Positions 7,021 through 16,465 are shown, numbered from the stretch's first letter. The stretch: DNA of 61,097 bases from Collinsella vaginalis (GCF_900176655.1 NZ_LT838843.1:629-61725); one strand, 5' to 3'. Notes: generated by a model from the letters alone, not told the origin. Made by a program: numbers and translations.

Positions 7021-7821
7021 TTATCGGGCGGGTGCGGCGAGCAGCTCTCGATACAGCTCCCGATCCCCATCGGTGAAGACGTTGAACACCGCGATGGGGA
7101 AGGCCTGGCCTGCGGCCCGCGCCGCCTGCCGTCGCTCGCGTACGGTGGCGACGGCAATCTCTGCTGCCTCGCGCTGCGGGAACCGAGACACGCCGGTTGA
7201 GATGCAGCAGAACGCAACGCTCTCCAGGTTGTGATCCTGCGCGAGGCCAAGGCTCGCTCGGTAACAGCTTGCAAGGTCAACGCGGTTCTGCGTCGTGGGT
7301 GCCGCGCCGGTGACTATAGGTCCGACGGTGTGGATGACGTACCTCGCTGGCAGGTTGAAGCCCGGCGTGATCTTGGCGTCTCCCGTGCGCTCTTCATGGC
7401 CTTGGGCATCCATGATCGCGGCGCAGGCGAGACGGAGCCCCGTGCCCGCCTGCGTGTGTATGGCGTTGTCGATGCATCCATGGTTGGGCACGAAGCAGCC
7501 GAGCATCTGAGCGTTCGCAGCGTTCACGATGGCATCGGCGGCGAGCAGGGTGATGTCCCCCTGCCAGAGCAGATCGTCCCCAAAGCGCTCGGCGGCGTCG
7601 AGTCCAACGATTCCGCGCTCGTGCGAGCGCTCGGTGAGGAACGCGTCCTCGACGGCACGGTATTCAGCGCTCACGGGCGCGGGCGGCCGCGTGTTCACGA
7701 GCGCCCGGTACAGGCGCCAACGCTCCTCCGTATGCCTGGGGAGCGCGGCGCGGTCGGTCCGGTCATTCCGCTCGGTGAGCAGGCGATCTATGAGCCAGAG
7801 CAGGAGCTCAGATTGCGTCAT
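7021..7821 (-). CDS. Zinc-dependent macrodomain protein-ADP-ribose hydrolase
   Basis: Macrodomain protein of 266 residues. The N-terminal ~75 residues are helical. The macrodomain (about 85-260) has the ADP-ribose loops DITLLAADAIVNAANAQMLG, the zinc-type insertion GCFVPNHGCIDNAIH and CCISTGVSRFP. The insertion with Cys/His ligands marks the zinc-macro class that works with SirTM sirtuins: it removes ADP-ribose from proteins modified by the partner. The start at 7821 (MTQSELLLW) is chosen because it is just after the upstream gene's stop (13 bp). The longer frame runs into that gene. The pair with the sirtuin downstream supports a write-and-erase ADP-ribosylation function. The lipoyl-carrier (GcvH-like) and LplA2 genes of the classical operon are absent. 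Confidence 0.88.
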   Translation of the reverse strand: MTQSELLLWLIDRLLTERNDRTDRAALPRHTEERWRLYRALVNTRPPAPVSAEYRAVEDAFLTERSHERGIVGLDAAERFGDDLLWQGDITLLAADAIVNAANAQMLGCFVPNHGCIDNAIHTQAGTGLRLACAAIMDAQGHEERTGDAKITPGFNLPARYVIHTVGPIVTGAAPTTQNRVDLASCYRASLGLAQDHNLESVAFCCISTGVSRFPQREAAEIAVATVRERRQAARAAGQAFPIAVFNVFTDGDRELYRELLAAPAR

Positions 7822-7834
7822 GGCCGCAGGCCCG

Positions 7835-8473
7835 TTAGCGGCGTACCACGGAGATCCGCTCGTGCACATGGGCGTCCGCACCGGTGCGCTCGGCCTCGTC
7901 CAGCATGGCGATCGCGTAGTCGGCGTAGGAGATGACGGACTCGCCGGCTGTATTCAGCGTGAACTCCTCACCGGCGAGCAGGTAGGCGCCGGTGCGCTCC
8001 CCGTCAGCCTGGAAGTCGGCGGCAGGGGAGAGATAGGTCCAGCGCACGTCATCACGTGCACGGAGCTTTGCGAGGGAGGCTGCCATCGCGGTAGCCGTCG
8101 GGAGGTAGTCGGTGGGGAAGTCAGGAGCATCGGCAACGGTGACCGTGTGCTCGGGGTTCACGTACAGGCTGCCGGCACCGCCGACCACGAGCAGGCGCGT
8201 ATCGGTGCCGGAGAGGATGTCGGCGAGGTGGAGGACGGTGTCAGTGTGCAGCGACATCTTCTCAGGGTCCCAGGTCCCGAAAGCATCGATGGCAACCTCA
8301 AACCCTGCGAGGTCCTCAGCGGTGAGGTCGAGGATGTCCTTTTGGATGGTGCTCGGCGCGTCGGTCTTGTTCTCGCTGCGGACGATGGCGGTGACGTCGT
8401 GACCGCGGCGCACGGCTTCGGCGGTGATGAGCCTGCCGGCGCGTCCGTTGGCGGCGATGATTGCGATCTTCAT
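7835..8473 (-). CDS. NAD(P)-binding oxidoreductase (NmrA/SDR-like)
   Basis: A 212-residue Rossmann-fold protein of the atypical short-chain dehydrogenase group (YwnB/NmrA-like). The N-terminus KIAIIAANGRAGRLITAEAV gives the nucleotide-binding loop (family GxxGxxG, here AANGRAG), and AIDAFGTWD, LLVVGGAGSLYVNP and TYLSPAADF follow in the order expected for the family. Enzymatic substrate is not known. Several relatives are NADH-flavin reductases or redox sensors. The start at 8473 has AGGAG 8 bp upstream. It is divergent from the HxlR regulator and first in the minus-strand unit with macrodomain and sirtuin genes, so all three use or bind NAD-type nucleotides. Confidence 0.85.
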   Translation of the reverse strand: MKIAIIAANGRAGRLITAEAVRRGHDVTAIVRSENKTDAPSTIQKDILDLTAEDLAGFEVAIDAFGTWDPEKMSLHTDTVLHLADILSGTDTRLLVVGGAGSLYVNPEHTVTVADAPDFPTDYLPTATAMAASLAKLRARDDVRWTYLSPAADFQADGERTGAYLLAGEEFTLNTAGESVISYADYAIAMLDEAERTGADAHVHERISVVRR

Positions 8474-8550
8474 GGCGGTCTCCTGTTCTTGCGTGGGTGT
8501 GAACCCGTTTTCATCTGATACCTTCATGGTTCCGCAGCACAGTCTAAAAT

Positions 8551-8566
8551 ATAAGTAAGCACTTAT
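8551..8566. promoter_or_regulatory. Candidate HxlR operator in the divergent promoter region
   Basis: A palindrome, ATAAGT-aagc-ACTTAT, lies in an AT-rich stretch between the divergent oxidoreductase and hxlR genes. HxlR regulators usually control the adjacent divergent oxidoreductase gene, which makes this the likely binding site. Confidence 0.5.
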
Positions 8567-8642
8567 TTATATGGTAGTATTCTTCTAGTAACTATTGGGT
8601 TTTACCTGCTATCTCTTTTTTGTTTAAGATATGGAGGCATGT

Positions 8643-8999
8643 ATGATGACTACAGAGACGCTTCCTGCCTGTCCTGTTGAGACTACGCTTTGCCTGATCA
8701 CCAGCAGGTGGAAGATCCTGATCGTGCGCGATCTCCTGGAGGGACCCAAGCGGTTCAGCGAACTGCAGCGCTCGGTGGGGCATGTGTCCCAGAAGATGCT
8801 CACTCAGAGCCTGCGCCAGATGGAGGCCGACGGTTTGGTAACGCGTACGGTTTACGCTGAGGTTCCCCCACGGGTTGAATATGCGCTCACGTCGTTGGGT
8901 CTGAGTCTCCAACAGGTGATCGAGGCCCTCTGGGCCTGGGGCGAGGGGTACCAGAAGCAGGTGCGCGCCCATTCGGATGGAAAGCCGGCCGAGGCGTAA
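8643..8999 (+). CDS. HxlR-family winged-helix transcription regulator
   Basis: A 118-residue HxlR regulator. The family signature CPVETTLCLITSRWKILIVR includes the single N-terminal cysteine (Cys of the CP motif), which acts as redox or electrophile sensor in several relatives (HypR, YodB). The winged helix follows: GPKRFSELQRSVGHVSQKML, LRQMEADGLVTR and the wing VPPRVEYALT. GGAGG at 8633-8637 lies 5 bp before ATG 8643 and 8 bp before ATG 8646, and either could be the start. It is divergent to the NAD(P)-binding oxidoreductase and probably represses it until thiol stress modifies the cysteine. Confidence 0.92.
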   Translation: MMTTETLPACPVETTLCLITSRWKILIVRDLLEGPKRFSELQRSVGHVSQKMLTQSLRQMEADGLVTRTVYAEVPPRVEYALTSLGLSLQQVIEALWAWGEGYQKQVRAHSDGKPAEA

Positions 9000-9124
9000 G
9001 GCCACTCGAGTGGCCGCCTGTCATCGCGTCGCATCTGTTGTCCAGACTGGGGCCGACCGCCTTTTCCGCCGAGTGAGCGCTTTGCTACACTGGCGGGCAA
9101 TCGGATGCCGTATTGGAGGGACGC

Positions 9125-10147
9125 ATGTTCGAAACTGTGATCACACAGTTTATATTGTGGTTTCCGAGCATCCTCTTCGGCGGCCTGTTCGCCTACTCGT
9201 TCTGGCGTGAGCCGCGTCAGTTTAGAAACGCGCTCTTCCTCCTGCTGTTCATACTCACCACCGCGTCCCTGCTCCTTGCTCGATACGGCCAGGATTGGAT
9301 GATCCTGCCAATAGCTCTGATCATTTTGGCCAGCCCTTTCGCGAGCGTCATCGCGCTCATCGCCAACGGCATCATCGTGATCAGACGCAACGGCCTGAGC
9401 GCCTCCTCCGCCCTCCCGATCGCGCTGGCCCTCTTCATCATCGGCATGTTCGCCGTGTTTCCCTTTGCGGCGTTTCTCGGCGCCCCCTCATGGTTCATCT
9501 CGCTGATGACCCTGTTCATCCTCGAGGGCCTCTGGTTCTCCTTCACTCTCCTCGCTCTGCTGGTCTACTCGTTTCTCTACCGGCTCCTGCCGATCCGTCG
9601 AACCTATGATTTCATCATCATCCACGGTGCTGGCTTGAACGGCACGGAGCCCTCGCCGGTGCTCGCTGGCCGTATCGACAAAGCCCTTGAGCTGTGGGAA
9701 CGGCAGGGGTGCGATGGCATGTTCGTGGCTTCGGGCGGGCAGGGAGCCGATGAGGAGATCTCCGAGGCCGAGGCAATGGCCCGCTATCTTATCCGCCGCG
9801 GCGTGCCCGAAGACCGCATCATTCACGAGGACAACTCGACCACCACGCGGGAAAACCTAGAATACTCAAAAGCGCTCATGGACGAGCGCATGGCGGGGAA
9901 GTCATACCGTGCGGCGGTGGTGTCTAGCGACTACCACGTATTCCGCTGCGCTGAGTACGCCAAGGACCTGGGGATCGCCGCCGACGGCGTGGGCAGCCAT
10001 ACGAGGAGCTGGCTCTGGCCCGCGGCGTTCATTCGGGAGTTCGCCGCCATCACCCGTGCGCATGCGTGGCCCTATCGGGCGATCCTCATACTCTGGGCGA
10101 TTCCGAATGCGCTCGCGCTCTTGATGTGGCTGCTGGGAATCGCGTAG
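9125..10147 (+). CDS. YdcF/SanA-family membrane protein (DUF218)
   Basis: A 340-residue protein with five or six N-terminal membrane helices (about residues 5-25, 35-52, 57-85, 95-118, 122-150), a large soluble DUF218 domain (about 160-300) and one last helix near the C-terminus (about 318-338). The DUF218 domain shows IIIHGAGLNG, LAGRIDKALELW, ASGGQGADEEISEAEAMARYL, EDNSTTTRENLEYS and SSDYHVFRCAEYAKDLG, all hallmark pieces of the family. Relatives act on cell-envelope barrier function or bind S-adenosylmethionine, but the reaction is not established. The ATG at 9125 has GGAGGG 4-9 bp upstream. It probably forms a single-gene unit. Confidence 0.85.
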   Translation: MFETVITQFILWFPSILFGGLFAYSFWREPRQFRNALFLLLFILTTASLLLARYGQDWMILPIALIILASPFASVIALIANGIIVIRRNGLSASSALPIALALFIIGMFAVFPFAAFLGAPSWFISLMTLFILEGLWFSFTLLALLVYSFLYRLLPIRRTYDFIIIHGAGLNGTEPSPVLAGRIDKALELWERQGCDGMFVASGGQGADEEISEAEAMARYLIRRGVPEDRIIHEDNSTTTRENLEYSKALMDERMAGKSYRAAVVSSDYHVFRCAEYAKDLGIAADGVGSHTRSWLWPAAFIREFAAITRAHAWPYRAILILWAIPNALALLMWLLGIA

Positions 10148-10383
10148 CAACGGCAGATGGGGATCAATTTCAGCGAATGATCCCTGTTCAACCTTCGTTT
10201 TGCGGACGGCCGGATGCCGCGCCTCAGGCGTTAGACACCCCTCCGCACCGCGACTCTGATACACTGGACTGGGTTAATATGCATAGCAAACATATTTCGT
10301 ATCAGATTTTCGCATCATCGGTGACCGTGTTGCGCCATGATGCAACTAACGAGCGTCACTAACGCACAACCCAAGGAGGGAAC

Positions 10384-11112
10384 ATGAAGAAGTTCATTGC
10401 AGAGGATTCGTTCTGGCAGCTCTTCCCCGAGGCGGCCATCGGCGTGCTGGTGGCGCGCGGCCTCAAACCGGCAGAGGAGGTTTCGGCCGAGGATGCCGCT
10501 GAGATCGCGCGTGGCCTGGACCGCGCCAACGTCCGTGCGGAGCGCTTCCTCACAAGCGGCACGATCTCCGAGAACGAGCCCGTGCGCGTCTGGCGCGAGG
10601 CCTACCGCCGTTTCAAGACGAAGAAGGGCGCCCGCTGCGCCATCGAGAACCTGCTCAAGCGCGTGCTCAAGGGTAAGCCCGTGGGCTCCATCACGCCGTC
10701 GGTGGACATCTACAACACCGTCTCGCTCACCTATGCTTTCCCAACTGGCGGGTTCGACCTCAACACGATCGAGGGCGACTATCGTCTGGCCGTCACCGAG
10801 CAGGGTGGCGAGCCCTTCCTGCCCATTGGAGAGGACGCCGATGACCCGGCGCTCCCGGGCGAGCTCATCTACCTTGATGACGCCGGGGCCACGAGCCGCT
10901 GCTGGAACTGGCGCGATAGCCAGCGCACCGCGCTCAACGATCAGACCCGCGACGCCGTGGTGGTCTTCGAGTGCATCGAGCCCGATCGCCTCGATGACGC
11001 CCGGGCCGAGCTCGAGGCCCTGGCTGACAACCTGAGCCGCTATCTCGGAGCCGAGATCACCGTCTCCGATCTCATCACCGCCGACCACCGCGAGGTTGTG
11101 CTCGAGGACTGA
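10384..11112 (+). CDS. Free-standing B3/B4 (tRNA-binding) domain protein
   Basis: A 242-residue protein that matches the B3/B4 domain of the beta chain of phenylalanyl-tRNA synthetase, here as a stand-alone protein. The characteristic block NVRAERFLTSGTISENEPVRVWREAYRRF is followed by a Lys-rich stretch and SVDIYNTVSLTYAFPTGGFDL. In PheRS this domain hydrolyses mischarged tRNA. Stand-alone forms are common in Firmicutes and actinobacteria, but their substrate is not settled. AAGGAGG at 10373-10379 precedes the ATG. It is followed by a strong terminator, so it is a monocistronic gene. Confidence 0.88.
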   Translation: MKKFIAEDSFWQLFPEAAIGVLVARGLKPAEEVSAEDAAEIARGLDRANVRAERFLTSGTISENEPVRVWREAYRRFKTKKGARCAIENLLKRVLKGKPVGSITPSVDIYNTVSLTYAFPTGGFDLNTIEGDYRLAVTEQGGEPFLPIGEDADDPALPGELIYLDDAGATSRCWNWRDSQRTALNDQTRDAVVVFECIEPDRLDDARAELEALADNLSRYLGAEITVSDLITADHREVVLED

Positions 11113-11181
11113 GGCGGCCCCTTCCGACGCGCACCCATCGATTCACGGGCGCGTCGCGACCACATATGCGGTGCCACTGTG

Positions 11182-11216
11182 GAGGGGCCTCCCCATGTTA
11201 GGGAGGCCCCTCTTTG
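11182..11216 (+). terminator. Strong intrinsic terminator
   Basis: A perfect 12-bp stem, GAGGGGCCTCCC (11182-11193) with GGGAGGCCCCTC (11201-11212), 7-nt loop, followed by TTT. It closes the B3/B4 gene before clpC. Confidence 0.85.
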
Positions 11217-11265
11217 GGTAAACAACTGACCTGATAGTACGATCCCGCACGTAAGAGGTAATCAG

Positions 11266-14001
11266 ATGCTAGATAGATTCACCGACCGCGCGCGCAAGGT
11301 CATGTCCTTGTCCAAAGAGGAGGCCATCGCGCTCGGCTCCCAGAAAGTCGGCACGGAGCATCTGCTCCTGGCCATGGCGAAAGAAGACTCCGGCATCGCC
11401 GCAGAAGCCCTTCGTGAGCTTGAGATCACGCACGAGGACATCCTGGCGGAGCTGAAGCAGTCCTCCGCCCCGGCTGCCGACGGTGCGTCCGAGCCCGTCG
11501 CGGCTCCGGAGGCCGCCGAGGCAGCGGGTGGGGACGACGCCCCCGCGGCCGAGGCGCCCTCCGACGGGCCCGATGCCGCAGCTCCCGAGGCCGCAGACGC
11601 CTCGAAGCTCGCCTTCACCCCCGCGGTCATCGCCGTGATGGAGAAGAGCTTCCGCATCGCCCGCGAGAACAACCAGACCTACGTTTCCACCGAGCACCTG
11701 CTGCTCGCCATGGTCTCCGAGGCCAGCAACCGCGCCACGGACATCCTGAACCGGCTCGGCACCTCGGCGTCCTCCGTGCGCGGGGTCGTGGAGAAGCTCA
11801 CGGCGAAGGACCAGGGCAAGAAGCGCCCCATGGCGGGCGCCGGCTCAGGTCGACCCGGCTCGGGGCTGCCGTTCTTCTCCGGCGAGGCCGGTCAGGCCCA
11901 GGCCGAGGAGAGCTCCACGCTCGCCCAGTTCGGCACGAATCTCACCGACCAGGCGCGCGCCGGCAAGCTCGACCCGGTCATCGGCCGTGAGAAGGAGATC
12001 TCCCGCATGATGGAGATCCTCTCCCGCCGCGCCAAGAACAACCCGCTGATCCTCGGTGACCCTGGCGTGGGCAAGACGGCCATCGTCGAGGGTCTGGCGC
12101 AGGAGATCGCCTCCGGCAACGTGCCCGAGAACCTCGTGGGCCAGAATGTCTGGACGCTTGACCTGCCCGGCCTCGTGGCGGGCGCCAAGTACCGCGGCGA
12201 GTTCGAGGAGCGCCTGAAGAACGTCATCCAGGAGGCCACCGAGGCCGACGACATCATCCTGTTCATCGATGAGATGCACACGCTGATCGGCGCCGGCTCC
12301 GCAGAGGGCTCCATCGATGCGAGCTCCATGCTGAAGCCCGTGCTCGCGCGCGGCGCCTTCCAGATCATCGGCGCCACCACGGCCGAGGAGTTCCGCAAGT
12401 ACCTCTCTAAGGACCCCGCGTTCGAGCGTCGCTTCCAGGCGATCGACGTCGAGGAGCCCAACGTGGAGGACACAGTGCGCATCCTCACGGCGCTCACCCC
12501 GCGCTACGAGGAGCACCACCATGTGCGCTACACCCCGGCTGCCATCGAGGCCGCCGCGTCGCTGTCGAGCCGCTACATCCAAGACCGCTTCCTGCCCGAC
12601 AAGGCCATCGACCTCATCGACGAGGCGGGTGCCCGGGCGCGCATCGCAGCCAACAAGGCGCCTGCCGAGGTGCGGGCCGCCGAGCGTCGCGTGAAGGAGC
12701 TCGCCACCTCTGTTGAAGAAGCCACCGAGGCCGACGACATGAACCGCGCCGCCGAGCTCACGGAACAGAAGGAGCAGGCCGAGGCCGAGCTCAAGTCCGT
12801 GCGCGAGGCCTGGGAGGCCGAGATGGAGGCGAATCCGCTCGTCGTCGACGTGTCCGAGATTGCCGATATCGTCTCCGCCACCTCCGGGGTGCCGGTGTCC
12901 TCGCTCACCGAGGATGAGTCACGCCGGCTGCTCAACTGCGAGAGCGTGCTCAAGACGCGCATCATCGGCCAGGACGAGGCCGTGGCGGCCGTCTCCAAGG
13001 CTATCCGCCGCTCGCGCTCGCCCCTCAAGGACCCGCGCCGTCCCGGCGGCTCGTTCATCTTCCTCGGCCCCACGGGCACAGGTAAGACCGAGCTCGCCAA
13101 GACGCTCGCGGAGTACCTCTTCGGCAGCAAGGACGCGCTGATAAGCTTCGACATGTCGGAGTTCGCCAGCCAGTACGAGGTCTCGAAGCTCATCGGTAGC
13201 CCCCCGGGCTACGTGGGCCACGAGGAAGGCGGCCAGCTCACCAAGGCGGTGCGCCGGCATCCCTACTCCGTCGTCCTCTTCGACGAGATCGAGAAGGCGC
13301 ATCCCGACATCTTCAACATCCTGCTGCAGGTGCTCGACGAGGGCCGTCTCACGGACGGCCAGGGCAAGACCGTGGACTTCCGCAACACCGTGGTGATCAT
13401 GACCTCGAACGTGGGTGCCCGCGAGATCGCCCAGGACGCGAGCGTGGGCTTCGGCACCACGGGCGAGGTGGGTCTCACCTCCAAGGAGATCCGCGGCCGT
13501 GCGATGGGCGAGCTCAAGCGCCTGTTCAGGCCTGAGTTCCTGAACCGTATCGACGACATCGTGGTCTTCCAGAAGCTCGCGGGTGAGAGTCTGAAGACGA
13601 TCGCGGGCCTGCTCGTGGACGATCTGCGCCAGCGGCTGCTCGCGAACGGTATGAATATCGAGCTCACCGAGGCGGCGCTTGAGAAGATCGTGGCCGAGGG
13701 CACCGACCTCACCAACGGCGCCCGTCCGCTGCGCCGCGCCATCCAGACGCTCATCGAGGATCCGTTATCTGAGGAGTTGCTGGCAGGGGAGTGGAACCCG
13801 GGTGACACGGTGGTGACCGATGTGGTCGACGGGGAGTTCGTCTTCACGCACGGCTCGGGCGAGATCCCCGCGCCGCGTGCCAAGGGCGCCCTCGGGGCAA
13901 GTTTTGAGGCGGCGCCGCGCAACTCCGGCACCGCACCGGTGGTGGGTACACCGCGCTCTGGCTCAGGTGGCAACCTGCAGGTTGGAGCCGGCACGCGGTA
14001 A
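11266..14001 (+). CDS. clpC: ATP-dependent Clp protease ATP-binding subunit ClpC
   Basis: AAA+ unfoldase of 911 residues that feeds proteins to ClpP. Domains: the N-terminal Clp_N repeats ([13 protein letters not shown], then a second repeat at about 115-185), AAA1 with Walker A GDPGVGKT (about 264) and Walker [11 protein letters not shown], the coiled M-domain (about 460-525), AAA2 with Walker A GPTGTGKT (about 601) and [11 protein letters not shown], then the D2-small domain. Two features differ from common ClpC: an Ala/Pro/Asp/Glu-rich insert of about 50 residues (65-115) between the two Clp_N repeats, and a C-terminal Gly/Pro-rich tail of about 50 residues after IPAPRAKG. No ctsR or mcsAB is next to it. 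A second ClpP-like protein is at 29.1 kb, but normal ClpP must be elsewhere. Confidence 0.96.
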   Translation: MLDRFTDRARKVMSLSKEEAIALGSQKVGTEHLLLAMAKEDSGIAAEALRELEITHEDILAELKQSSAPAADGASEPVAAPEAAEAAGGDDAPAAEAPSDGPDAAAPEAADASKLAFTPAVIAVMEKSFRIARENNQTYVSTEHLLLAMVSEASNRATDILNRLGTSASSVRGVVEKLTAKDQGKKRPMAGAGSGRPGSGLPFFSGEAGQAQAEESSTLAQFGTNLTDQARAGKLDPVIGREKEISRMMEILSRRAKNNPLILGDPGVGKTAIVEGLAQEIASGNVPENLVGQNVWTLDLPGLVAGAKYRGEFEERLKNVIQEATEADDIILFIDEMHTLIGAGSAEGSIDASSMLKPVLARGAFQIIGATTAEEFRKYLSKDPAFERRFQAIDVEEPNVEDTVRILTALTPRYEEHHHVRYTPAAIEAAASLSSRYIQDRFLPDKAIDLIDEAGARARIAANKAPAEVRAAERRVKELATSVEEATEADDMNRAAELTEQKEQAEAELKSVREAWEAEMEANPLVVDVSEIADIVSATSGVPVSSLTEDESRRLLNCESVLKTRIIGQDEAVAAVSKAIRRSRSPLKDPRRPGGSFIFLGPTGTGKTELAKTLAEYLFGSKDALISFDMSEFASQYEVSKLIGSPPGYVGHEEGGQLTKAVRRHPYSVVLFDEIEKAHPDIFNILLQVLDEGRLTDGQGKTVDFRNTVVIMTSNVGAREIAQDASVGFGTTGEVGLTSKEIRGRAMGELKRLFRPEFLNRIDDIVVFQKLAGESLKTIAGLLVDDLRQRLLANGMNIELTEAALEKIVAEGTDLTNGARPLRRAIQTLIEDPLSEELLAGEWNPGDTVVTDVVDGEFVFTHGSGEIPAPRAKGALGASFEAAPRNSGTAPVVGTPRSGSGGNLQVGAGTR

Positions 14002-14085
14002 ATGCGGGGAGGTCTGAGCCGCGCGGGGGCATGGTTCCTGTGGCGACAGACCAGCTCCGCGAACCTGCGGCTGCGACGAGATTGA

Positions 14086-14118
14086 GGACCCGGATGGCAT
14101 CTGCCATCCGGGTCCTTT
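14086..14118 (+). terminator. Intrinsic terminator after clpC
   Basis: A 13-bp perfect stem, GGACCCGGATGGC (14086-14098) with GCCATCCGGGTCC (14103-14115), and TTT at 14116-14118. Confidence 0.85.
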
Positions 14119-14648
14119 GCGTCTTCCTCGATGTCAAGGCGCTTACACACAATCTCGCGCCGGCTTGGATTTTGAAAACTTCCAGAAGTGCGGTAGTGCG
14201 TTGAGAATGTTGAAGTAGCAGCAAAGTCCGGCCAACTTTTTCCTGCGAAAATATCAGCATATCGAGGTGGCTACTTGAGCTCTCAAAATTCACTACCGCA
14301 CTTCCGCAACTTTTTCTACGGAACACCTCACTTCTGATTCAAATTATAGAATTTTTACAATATAATTCTCATATTTGATCATTTCAATATTAAGAAGACG
14401 GGAAGCAAAGGAAACTTCTCTTGAAAGGGACGTGCCTTACCGCATATCGCTTCACGTTAGTGCTGGGGTCCATGGCAAAATGCATAGGTATATCTATGCA
14501 AGGGGTCGCGTGGTCCCTGTGCATGCGCATGCGTTCGTAAGTTTTCCTTTTCCGTTACGCCCTCGATTCGCCACAGAACCCCTACGAATCCGTGTCAAAA
14601 TACATGCGTACACGCTACGACAACACGATGATGAGGTGGGTGCGGTCC
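14119..14648. other. AT-richer non-coding region between clpC and disA
   Basis: About 500 bp with no convincing gene. The part 14150-14420 is clearly lower in GC than its surroundings and carries an inverted repeat (listed separately). It may hold the disA promoter or the decayed end of a transferred piece. Confidence 0.6.
14186..14303. repeat. Inverted repeat pair in AT-rich spacer
   Basis: AAGTGCGGTAGTG at 14186-14198 and its exact reverse complement CACTACCGCACTT at 14291-14303. Similarity extends outward on both sides (TTGAGA next to each core and poly-A/CTT tracts), giving two imperfect copies of a ~40-bp element in opposite directions about 90 bp apart. A CAACTTTTTC word also occurs twice between and after the arms. 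Confidence 0.7.
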
Positions 14649-15722
14649 GTGGAGAAAAGTGACGTCCAGAAGCGCATGCAAGAGGCGATCCGCCTGACCG
14701 CCCCCGGCCAGCCGATCCGCACCGCACTCGATATGATCATCGCAGGTCACCTGGGTGCTCTCATATGCGTGGGCGATGTCGAGCACGTCCTCGGCGCCGG
14801 CAACGACGGCTTCCCGTTGAACATCTCGTTCACCGCCAACCGCCTCTTCGAGCTCTCCAAGATGGACGGCGCGATCGTCATCGACGAGGACCTGACCCAG
14901 ATCCTCCGCGCCAACTTCCACTTGAATCCCGACCCTTCGCTCGTCACGAGCGAGACGGGCATGCGCCATCGCACCGCGGCCCGCATGTCGGTGCTCACCG
15001 ACGCCATCGTGATCTCGGTGTCCTCGCGTCGCGCGGTCGTGAACGTGTACGTGCGCGGCAAGAGCTACGAGCTCCAGCCGGTGAGCGCGCTCATGGGGTC
15101 GGTCGGACAGCTCATGTCCACGTTGCAGACCACCTGCACCTCGCTCGACCGCTCGCTGCTGCGCCTCACCGCCCTCGAGCTCGACGACTACGTCACGCTC
15201 GCGGACATCACCGACATCTTCTCGAGCTTCGAGATCATCCAGCAGACCAAGATCGGCCTCGAGGACGTCATCGAGAAGCTCGGAACCCACGGCAAGCTTC
15301 CGCACATGCAGCTTGAGCAGCTCGCCGGCGCCGCCATGGACGACGAGTACAACCTCATGATCCGCGACTACGCAGCCGACTCCTCGGAGGAGAACGCCGC
15401 GCGCATCCGCAACCAGTTCCTCGGCATGACGGCCCAAGAGCTCACGAGCCCCAAACGCGTGGCCGAGGTGCTCGGCTACGACAACCTCGACGAGGATTCC
15501 GTTCTGACCCCGCTCGGCCTGCGCACGCTCTCACGCGTCTCCGTGGTGCGCGACGACGTCGCCGAGAAGATCGTGGACGAGTACGGCTCGCTCCAGGACC
15601 TTATGAACGACATCCGCACTGACCCAGAGCGCCTGGGAGATTTCGGTGTGAACAACCCCGCGATCCTGGCCGACAGCCTCTACCGCATGCGCGGGGACAA
15701 GCAGGGGACCGGTGGCCGATGA
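14649..15722 (+). CDS. disA: Diadenylate cyclase DisA
   Basis: DisA makes cyclic di-AMP from two ATP and scans DNA for branched structures. The DAC domain shows MDGAIVIDED (DGA at about 73-75 from the chosen start) and GMRHRTAARMS (RHRTA at about 106-110), both needed for catalysis. A helical linker (about 140-280) and a C-terminal helix-hairpin-helix part (about 295-345) follow. The start is uncertain: GTG 14649 has GAGGTGG at 14634-14640 as ribosome binding site and gives 357 residues, which matches the family. ATG 14604 or 14628 lie upstream without a good site. The stop overlaps the ispD start by 4 bp (ATGA), so they are coupled. In Firmicutes, disA has the same neighbours (clpC, ispD/ispF, cysS), and radA is missing here. 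Confidence 0.93.
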   Translation: MEKSDVQKRMQEAIRLTAPGQPIRTALDMIIAGHLGALICVGDVEHVLGAGNDGFPLNISFTANRLFELSKMDGAIVIDEDLTQILRANFHLNPDPSLVTSETGMRHRTAARMSVLTDAIVISVSSRRAVVNVYVRGKSYELQPVSALMGSVGQLMSTLQTTCTSLDRSLLRLTALELDDYVTLADITDIFSSFEIIQQTKIGLEDVIEKLGTHGKLPHMQLEQLAGAAMDDEYNLMIRDYAADSSEENAARIRNQFLGMTAQELTSPKRVAEVLGYDNLDEDSVLTPLGLRTLSRVSVVRDDVAEKIVDEYGSLQDLMNDIRTDPERLGDFGVNNPAILADSLYRMRGDKQGTGGR

Positions 15723-16465
15723 GCCGGGTCTGCGCCGTCATCGCCTCAGGGGGAACCGGCTCTCGTTTCGGCAACCCCGGTGGAAAGCAGCTGGTGAACG
15801 TCGCCGGTCGTCCGATGGTGACCTGGTCGGTCATGGCGTTCGATCGCTCGGTCTACGTTGACCATATCGTGGTGGTCTGCCCGGCGCGGCGCCGTCTCGA
15901 GATGAAGCGCGTCGCCATCGATCCCTTCGACATCCGCACGCCGGTGACCTTCGCCGACTCAGGCGAGACGCGCCAGGACTCCACGCGTGCGGCCGTGGCA
16001 GCCGTGCCGGAGGGTTTCGAGTACGTGGCCATCCATGACGGCGCACGCCCCCTGATCACCACCGAGGCCATCAACAGCGCGATCAGCGTGCTGCTCGACA
16101 CCGACGGCGTTGACGGGGTGGTCTGCGGCCAGCCGGCGATCGACACCCTGAAGATCGTCGACGGCGCCCGCATCCGCGAGACTCCGCCGCGCAGCATGTA
16201 CTGGGCCGCGCAGACGCCGCAGATCTTCAGCATCGAGGCTATGCGTCGCGCACACGAGCGGGCCTTGGCCGAGGGCTTCGTGGGGACGGACGACTCCTCG
16301 CTCGTGGAGCGTGCCGGCGGTACTGTGCTCTGCGTGCAGAGCCCCCGCGACAACCTCAAGGTCACCGTGCCCGAGGATCTGCGCCCGGTGACGGCCATCC
16401 TGCTCGGGCGCATGAGTGATGCCGAGAGCGCCCAGGACACGGGGATGTTTCCGCGTCTGCCGTGA
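15719..16465 (+). CDS. ispD: 2-C-methyl-D-erythritol 4-phosphate cytidylyltransferase
   Basis: IspD, third step of the MEP isoprenoid pathway: CTP plus methylerythritol phosphate gives CDP-ME. The protein has 248 residues. The N-terminal nucleotide loop ASGGTGSRFG with the following Lys in GGKQ, the DSGETRQDSTRAAV block, the active-site HDGARPL and the substrate part AAQTPQIF are seen in family order. It begins inside the end of disA (ATG 15719), a translationally coupled start. IspF follows about 230 bp further and acts two steps later in the same pathway. An unusual C-terminal tail of about 15 residues (ESAQDTGMFPRLP) is not needed for the fold. Confidence 0.95.
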   Translation: MSRVCAVIASGGTGSRFGNPGGKQLVNVAGRPMVTWSVMAFDRSVYVDHIVVVCPARRRLEMKRVAIDPFDIRTPVTFADSGETRQDSTRAAVAAVPEGFEYVAIHDGARPLITTEAINSAISVLLDTDGVDGVVCGQPAIDTLKIVDGARIRETPPRSMYWAAQTPQIFSIEAMRRAHERALAEGFVGTDDSSLVERAGGTVLCVQSPRDNLKVTVPEDLRPVTAILLGRMSDAESAQDTGMFPRLP

